A stretch of 9,900 nt of DNA. It comes from Chitinophagaceae bacterium. GTDB taxonomy: Bacteria > Bacteroidota > Bacteroidia > Chitinophagales > Chitinophagaceae. The stretch is from positions 1-9,900 of the forward strand of contig CANJDY010000078.1 of NCBI GenBank assembly GCA_947472635.1. The letters run 5' to 3'. Under the pieces are notes generated by a model. It had not been told where the DNA came from. It saw only the letters and a program-made list of their open reading frames with translations, and did not search any database. The position numbers and the translations under genes are program-made. Below are positions 4,984 to 9,900 of the stretch, in pieces. Position 1 is the stretch's first letter; the number at the start of each line of letters is the position of its first letter.

Positions 4984-7563
4984 CTATGCTGAATTCCTTC
5001 CCGCATTGATGATGCCAAAAGAGGATCGCATTACTAGTTTCTCGTAGGTAGCTTTTAAAGGAGTATTGATAAGGCTATCTTCAATTTCACGGATGTTCAT
5101 GATGGCAAATTGCTGGATGGTAAGCAGTGGCAACACCATTTTTTCCCGCATCAGTATGGAAAGCTGGTCTACAGGGTAGTCGCTCATCAATTCCGTTTTA
5201 TCAGAAAGTTTGAGTATGTATTGTTGGGTTAAATTGTATTCATCATAGATCATGTTCCAAATTTCCCCATACTTTTCGTCTTTGGCAAGAAAAGCAGTCA
5301 ATGGGAAAAAGCATTTTTTCATCGCCATTTCACTATTGTCGAGTAGGGTTTTAAAGAACAATGAATTTTGATATAGCTTTTTTAGCTGAGCAAATTTCCC
5401 CTGTTGGTCAAGCTCTCTTAAAGCAGTGCCCACGCCAAAATATCCAGTTACATTTTGCTTCAATTGCGCCCATGCTCCTACGTAAGGGATTGCACGTAAA
5501 TCTTTGAAAGATATTTTATTGCCACCGCCACGTTTAGCGGGTCTACTACCAATATTTGTTTCGCTGTAAAATTTCAAAGGACTTACCTGCGACAAATAAT
5601 CTGCGAAGTAGGGATGATCTTTCAGTGCACTGTACTTTGTGAAACTTTGATTGGCCAGTTCCTGCAACAGGGATTCTTCATCTTTTTGAAGTGTGATATG
5701 TCGGTTGTTAAACAAGTCATTGGAAATGCCTGCATGCAGTAATTGCTCAATATTAAATTGTGCCGCATCAATGGTTCCAAAGTTGGAGCTCACCGTTTGC
5801 CCCTGAACAGTTAATTGGATTTCCTTATTTGAAATATTTTGTCCCATCGAAGCATAAAACTTATGTGTTTTCCCTCCTCCTCTTGAGGGTGGTCCACCAC
5901 GACCATCAAAGAAAATTACTTCAATATCATATTCTTTTGAGATGGCGGTTAATTCTTCCTTTGCCTTGTATATCCCCCAGTTAGCCATTAAATAACCTCC
6001 ATCTTTGGTACCATCACTAAATCCAAGCATGATGGTTTGTCGCTTTTTTCTTCGGATAAGGTGGGTATTGTAGTTTTTATTGGCATACAGGGTCTTCATA
6101 ATCCCTGCTGCATTTTGCAGATCATCCACCGTTTCAAATAATGGAATGATATCTACGTTGATTTCATTTTGTTTCCAACCACTTAAGAGAAATAGGCCAT
6201 ATACTTCCAGTACATTGAGGGCACTATTACATTGGCTGATAATATAGCGATTGCAACCGGCCTCCCCATTAAAATCCTGAATGGTACGAATAGCTTTGAT
6301 AGTGGCAATGGTATCGGTGGTTAATTCTTGATCAAACAGTTCCTCTTTTAGTGGGGTAGTAATTTGCGTAAGTAATTGTATTTTTTCATTTGTTGTAATG
6401 GTTGCATAATTGGGAGGCAGACAGGTGTTTTTTTCTGCAATGGAAGCCAGTACATTGCTATGAATGGTACTTTCTTGTCTTACATCGAGCGAAGCAAAAT
6501 GCAGTCCGAAAACGTTTACCTTATTGATTAAATTATTAATTAAATGCAGAAACAGGCTATTGTGTTTGTAAATCAAAATCTCTTTAATCTGGTTGAGGGA
6601 TTTTAATATTTCCTGCTTGTTTAAATGGGTTCTTTGACCCGGAATAAATATATTATTATACATATCATTTTCCAAGTCAATTAAAATGGTGTCTACCCCT
6701 TCGAAAGTTAGTCTTCGCCTAATTCTTCTTATTTCCAAATAATAAGATTTAATGATTCCCCCCCTTAGTGCATCTGCTACTTTTAAAGTAGTTGCTGCCT
6801 TTACAAAAGGATTCCCATCCCGATCCCCACCGGGCCAAAATCCCATGGTGATAATTGGATTCAATTCATTGAGTGCATCAGGAAACTGGTTTTTTAAAAA
6901 AGAAATGATTCTACCTGCTGCAGGGTAGAAGATATTTTCGAGGTACCAAATCAGGTTCATAGCTTCATCATAGGGAGTAGGTTTTTGCTTTTTAAAGAAA
7001 GGCGTCTTTCCCAATTGTTGCAAGTACATATTGATTTGAACGGCATTATTTTCAGCCAATGCATTGGAAAGGTCATTGATGATTCCCAAAACGGAACCTG
7101 GATAAAACTGGGTAGGATGTGCCGTTAATACCAACCGAATAGCAAAATTGGCGAGTTTTTCCTTTAATTCATCTTGCTTTTTATGTTCGATTACTTCACT
7201 TTCAAGGTGTTTCAAAGTACCCACACCATTGGTATCGTGTACCTCTTTAAATGCGGCATCTTCTAGCGCATCGAATAATACTACTTGCCGCTCAATATAT
7301 TGAATGAATCGAAATAGTAGGTCCAGCCGCTCCTGAGGAAGTTTGTAAGTGGTGTGTTTAGAAAAAAAATCCTCTATAATTTCAGCAGGGCTTTGGTTTT
7401 TCTTAAAACCTTCCTCACAATTGTTTTGCAAAAGGGACAATAAAATCCCCGTTTTTTCAATGCGATGAAAAGGAAGAGAGGTAAATAGGCTGTTGTATAG
7501 CTGAAATTTGATTCCTACCAAATTTTTAAAATGCCGCAAACCTCGGGTTGACTGGTGATCCAT
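4984..7563 (-). CDS. ppc: Phosphoenolpyruvate carboxylase
   Basis: This cytoplasmic enzyme carboxylates PEP with bicarbonate to oxaloacetate, refilling the TCA cycle and feeding aspartate synthesis. The ATG at 7561-7563 gives 859 residues. A TTG two codons upstream would give 861, and a stop at 7576-7578 limits further extension. Motifs in order: LTAHPTQ (146-152) with the catalytic H149; GGDRDGNP (245-252); SLDVRQES (358-365); MLGFSDGTKDGG (512-523); FFDGRGGPPSRGGG (551-564); GSRPAKR (672-678); and the C-terminal RNSA. The arginines equivalent to E. coli R581 and R587 are kept (R555, R561), but the position of E. coli H579 is aspartate (D553), and the classic C-terminal NTG is NSA. I believe these variants are typical of Bacteroidota PEPCs, though I could not check. 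The length is near E. coli's 883. It is convergent with the porin and divergent from thrA. Confidence 0.96.
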   Translation of the reverse strand: MDHQSTRGLRHFKNLVGIKFQLYNSLFTSLPFHRIEKTGILLSLLQNNCEEGFKKNQSPAEIIEDFFSKHTTYKLPQERLDLLFRFIQYIERQVVLFDALEDAAFKEVHDTNGVGTLKHLESEVIEHKKQDELKEKLANFAIRLVLTAHPTQFYPGSVLGIINDLSNALAENNAVQINMYLQQLGKTPFFKKQKPTPYDEAMNLIWYLENIFYPAAGRIISFLKNQFPDALNELNPIITMGFWPGGDRDGNPFVKAATTLKVADALRGGIIKSYYLEIRRIRRRLTFEGVDTILIDLENDMYNNIFIPGQRTHLNKQEILKSLNQIKEILIYKHNSLFLHLINNLINKVNVFGLHFASLDVRQESTIHSNVLASIAEKNTCLPPNYATITTNEKIQLLTQITTPLKEELFDQELTTDTIATIKAIRTIQDFNGEAGCNRYIISQCNSALNVLEVYGLFLLSGWKQNEINVDIIPLFETVDDLQNAAGIMKTLYANKNYNTHLIRRKKRQTIMLGFSDGTKDGGYLMANWGIYKAKEELTAISKEYDIEVIFFDGRGGPPSRGGGKTHKFYASMGQNISNKEIQLTVQGQTVSSNFGTIDAAQFNIEQLLHAGISNDLFNNRHITLQKDEESLLQELANQSFTKYSALKDHPYFADYLSQVSPLKFYSETNIGSRPAKRGGGNKISFKDLRAIPYVGAWAQLKQNVTGYFGVGTALRELDQQGKFAQLKKLYQNSLFFKTLLDNSEMAMKKCFFPLTAFLAKDEKYGEIWNMIYDEYNLTQQYILKLSDKTELMSDYPVDQLSILMREKMVLPLLTIQQFAIMNIREIEDSLINTPLKATYEKLVMRSSFGIINAGRNSA

Positions 7564-7588
7564 ATTCAAAATTATTTAATAAAATGTA

Positions 7589-7607
7589 GCAATGCAGGCA
7601 TCATTGC
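7589..7607 (-). promoter_or_regulatory. Short hairpin in the ppc 5' leader
   Basis: GCAATG (7589-7594) and CATTGC (7602-7607) are perfect 6-nt inverted arms with a 7-nt loop, 26 nt upstream of the ppc ATG. It falls inside the predicted ppc leader RNA. The stem is short, and chance cannot be excluded. Confidence 0.3.
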
Positions 7608-7628
7608 AAGTAAAACATGAAAATACTT

Positions 7629-7660
7629 CAAAATTATCAAATACTTGTACTCTATAACAA
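7629..7660 (-). promoter_or_regulatory. Candidate ppc promoter
   Basis: Read on the minus strand, TTG (7660-7658), a 21-nt spacer and a perfect TAnnTTTG box, TAATTTTG (7636-7629), match the Bacteroidota housekeeping promoter pattern, with a slightly long spacer. Transcription would start near 7622 and give a leader of about 60 nt. Confidence 0.5.
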
Positions 7661-7677
7661 TTAATTCCCTAATTTAG
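7645..7677 (+). promoter_or_regulatory. Candidate thrA promoter
   Basis: TTG (7645-7647), a 22-nt spacer and TAATTTAG (7670-7677) match the TTG / TAnnTTTG pattern with one mismatch. The predicted start near 7684 lies just before the threonine-rich leader ORF, as expected for an attenuated transcript. It interleaves with the divergent ppc promoter, so the two could compete. Confidence 0.4.
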
Positions 7678-7698
7678 CAAAATATAAAAGTGGTTCAA

Positions 7699-7788
7699 GT
7701 GAATTTACATATCATCTCCCTTCCTATTTCCGTAGCTGCAACAGCTACTGGTACTGCTTTTACTAGTACAGCCCCTACGACCCGTTAA
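7699..7788 (+). CDS. Candidate thr operon leader peptide
   Basis: This 29-codon ORF begins at GTG 7699 and stops at TAA 7786-7788. An in-frame GTG at 7690 would give 32 codons, and no in-frame ATG exists after the stop at 7669. The first half carries Ile at codons 5, 6 and 10 (HIISLPI). The second half (codons 15-28) holds seven Thr codons of all spellings (ACA, ACT, ACG, ACC) among Ala, Ser and Gly, then Arg and stop. It ends 95 nt before thrA, the first enzyme of the threonine and isoleucine branch. The Thr plus Ile bias is the hallmark of thrL, whose translation senses charged tRNA-Thr and tRNA-Ile in enterobacteria. A regulatory role is inferred from composition, position and overlapping hairpins. 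The non-ATG start and lack of a clear ribosome site are weaknesses. Confidence 0.6.
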   Translation: MNLHIISLPISVAATATGTAFTSTAPTTR

Positions 7789-7830
7789 GGGTTGTGCAAC
7801 TACATATCACCATTGGGCTATTGGCTTTTT
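7732..7830 (+). promoter_or_regulatory. Structured leader RNA upstream of thrA (putative attenuator)
   Basis: Three consecutive hairpins overlap the Thr codons: GTAGCTG / CAGCTAC (7732-7738 with 7742-7748), GTACT / AGTAC (7751-7755 with 7765-7769), and ACGACCC / GGGTTGT (7777-7783 with 7789-7795, one G-T wobble, stop codon in the loop). Exclusive alternatives exist. CGTAGCTG (7731-7738) can instead pair with 7769-7779 around a CCC bulge, and GTAGCTGCA (7732-7740) with TGCAACTAC (7795-7803) with one mismatch. Such competing pairings are what ribosome-stalling attenuators use. The only T-run (7826-7830) lacks a good stem just before it: AGCCC 7770-7774 with GGGCT 7815-7819 is just 5 bp and ends 7 nt early. 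Termination is therefore not demonstrated, and translational control is possible. Confidence 0.45.
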
Positions 7831-7883
7831 CAAGAAAAATAATTTTTGATTTCTACTATTTACATTTACACAAATAAAAACTC

Positions 7884-9900
7884 ATGCAGGTTGTCAAGTT
7901 TGGAGGAAGTTCGGTTAAGAACGCTGAAAATATTAACAAAGTAATTGCTATTGTAAACGAAAAAATGAAGCAGGATACAACCATTGTGGTAGTATCTGCT
8001 CTTGGCGGCATAACCGATATTTTGTTGCAGTGTTGTCATCTGGCTTCTGAAGGCAATGAAAGTTATAAGGATAAATTGTTGGAGTCCGAGCAGCGGCATT
8101 TACAGACAGTGAAGGAGCTACTACCGATTACGCAGCAAAGTAGGGTACTGAGTTTAGTAAAAACTTTATGTAATGAAATTGAAGATATCTGTACGGGTAT
8201 TTTCTTATTGGGTGAATTGTCGGATCGAACTAAGGATCGGATGGTGAGTTATGGGGAGATTTTATCATCGCAAATCATTGCTGCAAAATTTACATCTGAA
8301 GCTGAGGATATTGAGTGGAAAGATGCAAGAGAGTTGATTATCACCGATTCCAATTTTGGTGCTGCTGCGGTAGATTTTTTGGCGACCAATAAAAAAGTAG
8401 TTGACTATTTTACTGGATCTTCCGCGTCGTTATTTATTTTACCAGGATTTATTTCATCCGATGAAAATGGCACCACCACTACACTAGGAAGGGGAGGGTC
8501 AGATTATACCGCAGCCATCATTGCTGCAGCTCTTACTGCAAGGGTGTTGGAAATATGGACTGATGTTTCCGGCATGATGACAGCAGACCCAAGGCTGGTA
8601 AGCAACGTGAAGATTATTCCGCAAATTTCTTACCAGGAAGCTATGGAATTATCGCATTTTGGTGCCAAAGTTATTTACCCCCCCACCATACAGCCCGTGA
8701 GCAGTAAGGGGATACCTACCTGGATAAAAAATACTTTTGCGCCGCAGGATCTTGGGACGGTGATTCAAAAAGAATCCACTGTTAGCGGAAGCAGTATTCG
8801 AGGTATATCCAGTATCAATAGTATATCGTTGCTGAGTTTAGAGGGAAGCGGGATGGTGGGAATACCTGGTTTTTCAAAAAAATTATTCGAGTCATTGGCT
8901 AACAAAAAAATTAATGTAATTCTTATTACTCAAAGTTCTTCCGAGCATTCCATCAGTGTGGGAATGGATTCTGCTTATGCGGATGAGGCAAAGAACGCTA
9001 TAGATGAAGCATTTGCTTTTGAGATTGCTACCAAAAAAGTAGATCCCATTATTGTGGAAAGAGAGCTGGCAATCATTGCATTGGTAGGTGATAATATGAA
9101 AAGTCATCCTGGGATTAGTGGAAAAATGTTTGGTAATTTAGGTCGTAATGGAGTAAATGTAAGAGCCATTGCGCAGGGTTCATCCGAGCGAAATATTTCT
9201 GCAGTAATTTCTACCCATGATGTAAAAAAAGCTATTAATGTATTGCACGAAGAGTTTTTTGAAACCATTTATAAAGAAGTGAATTTATTTATTACCGGCG
9301 TAGGTAATGTTGGCGGAAAATTAGTAGCGCAAATTCTCAAACAACAAAAATTTCTGCAACAAAAATTGCACTTAAAAATAAATGTAGTAGGGTTGGCTAA
9401 TAGTAAAAAAATGATTTTCAATGATGAAGGGATTAACCTCATTGAGTGGAAGGAATTATTAAGCAACGGGGAAGAGATGAGCATACAAGGTTTTATAGAT
9501 ACCATCCAAGAGAAAAATTTGCGCAATGCGGTATTTGCCGATGTTACGGCCAATGAAAAGGTTGCCGCCTGTTATGATCAATTATTGAAGAAAAGCATTT
9601 CTGTGGTAGCCTGTAATAAAATTGCCTGCTCTTCCAGTTTTGAGTATTATATTGAATTGAAAAAATTAGCAACTGAATTCAATGCGCAGTTTTTCTTCGA
9701 AACCAATGTTGGAGCAAGTTTGCCAATTATTGGTTCGTTAAATGATCTTTTGCGCAGCGGAGATAAAATTCATACGATGGAAGCTGTATTGAGTGGAACA
9801 CTCAATTTTGTATTCAATCATTATGATGGTAAAAAAAGTTTTGCTTCCGTAGTAAAACAAGCCCAGGATGAGGGGTATACAGAGCCTGATCCACGCCTTG
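7884..9900 (+). CDS. thrA: Bifunctional aspartokinase / homoserine dehydrogenase, 3' end cut by window
   Basis: The frame is open from ATG 7884 to the window end: 672 residues of an expected roughly 810-820. The aspartokinase domain (about 1-290) phosphorylates aspartate and shows KFGGSSV (5-11), GRGGSDYTA (202-210), WTDVSG (225-230) and DPR (235-237). Tandem ACT-type regulatory domains follow (about 310-460). They carry QSSSEHSIS at Q350 and QGSSERNIS at Q431, 81 residues apart, matching the spacing of the two threonine-sensing glutamines of plant AK-HSDH, so threonine feedback is likely. The homoserine dehydrogenase domain starts near 468 with GVGNVG (472-477), then ACNK (K579), ETNVGASLP (606-614) and GYTEPDPR (664-671). 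It reduces aspartate semialdehyde to homoserine. No frameshift is seen. thrB and thrC would be expected downstream, beyond the window. The start has no Shine-Dalgarno motif. Confidence 0.96.
   Translation, partial: MQVVKFGGSSVKNAENINKVIAIVNEKMKQDTTIVVVSALGGITDILLQCCHLASEGNESYKDKLLESEQRHLQTVKELLPITQQSRVLSLVKTLCNEIEDICTGIFLLGELSDRTKDRMVSYGEILSSQIIAAKFTSEAEDIEWKDARELIITDSNFGAAAVDFLATNKKVVDYFTGSSASLFILPGFISSDENGTTTTLGRGGSDYTAAIIAAALTARVLEIWTDVSGMMTADPRLVSNVKIIPQISYQEAMELSHFGAKVIYPPTIQPVSSKGIPTWIKNTFAPQDLGTVIQKESTVSGSSIRGISSINSISLLSLEGSGMVGIPGFSKKLFESLANKKINVILITQSSSEHSISVGMDSAYADEAKNAIDEAFAFEIATKKVDPIIVERELAIIALVGDNMKSHPGISGKMFGNLGRNGVNVRAIAQGSSERNISAVISTHDVKKAINVLHEEFFETIYKEVNLFITGVGNVGGKLVAQILKQQKFLQQKLHLKINVVGLANSKKMIFNDEGINLIEWKELLSNGEEMSIQGFIDTIQEKNLRNAVFADVTANEKVAACYDQLLKKSISVVACNKIACSSSFEYYIELKKLATEFNAQFFFETNVGASLPIIGSLNDLLRSGDKIHTMEAVLSGTLNFVFNHYDGKKSFASVVKQAQDEGYTEPDPRL

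Noticed and set aside
5872..5913. ppc as an inactivated paralogue because of the missing loop histidine
   Set aside because: The essential H149, both loop arginines, the SDxxKD and GSRPAKR motifs and full length are retained, which is not the pattern of a decaying gene.
7564..7569. ppc start at a TTG codon giving 861 residues
   Set aside because: The codon at 7567-7569 on the minus strand is TTG; an ATG two codons later (7561-7563) is the simpler start and nothing conserved is lost.
8676..8682. Run of seven C residues as a frameshift site in thrA
   Set aside because: The frame reads through correctly into the conserved GAKVIYPPTIQPV segment, so no frameshift is needed.
7866..9553. Minus-strand ORFs opposite thrA
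   Set aside because: They are short and low-complexity, and lie opposite a continuous thrA frame with intact kinase, ACT and dehydrogenase motifs.

Overview
The window comes from a low-GC Bacteroidota chromosome, most likely Chitinophagaceae-like. The evidence is A-rich, Shine-Dalgarno-poor start regions in front of most genes, candidate TTG / TAnnTTTG promoters, a Bacteroidota-type PEP carboxylase and a BBP2-type outer-membrane porin. The family-level placement is inference. All gene content is core nitrogen and aspartate-family metabolism. I see no mobile element, CRISPR array, tRNA or rRNA.

Layout. At 1-184 is the C-terminal end of the glutamate synthase large subunit (gltB), followed by a complete gltD (259-1731) and a strong terminator. 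A 379-nt, very AT-rich spacer with a 28-nt near-identical direct repeat precedes amtB (2169-3578, ammonium channel), which ends in its own terminator. A BBP2-like outer-membrane porin follows (3804-4886) and ends at a hairpin shared with the convergent gene ppc (4984-7563, minus strand, PEP carboxylase). A 320-nt divergent region (7564-7883) separates ppc from thrA (7884 to the window end, open at the 3' side). It holds candidate interleaved promoters and a short threonine-rich ORF with several hairpins.

How the genes fit together. AmtB, perhaps helped by the porin, brings in ammonium. GltBD makes glutamate, the amino donor. PEP carboxylase makes oxaloacetate, which transamination turns into aspartate. 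ThrA commits aspartate to the threonine, methionine and isoleucine branch.

The most interesting element is the candidate thr leader peptide at 7699-7788. Seven of its 29 codons are Thr and three are Ile, it sits just upstream of thrA, and it overlaps three consecutive hairpins. This resembles the enterobacterial thrL attenuator in logic, but I see neither an ATG start nor a convincing intrinsic terminator, so the mechanism is open. Most other content is ordinary core metabolism.
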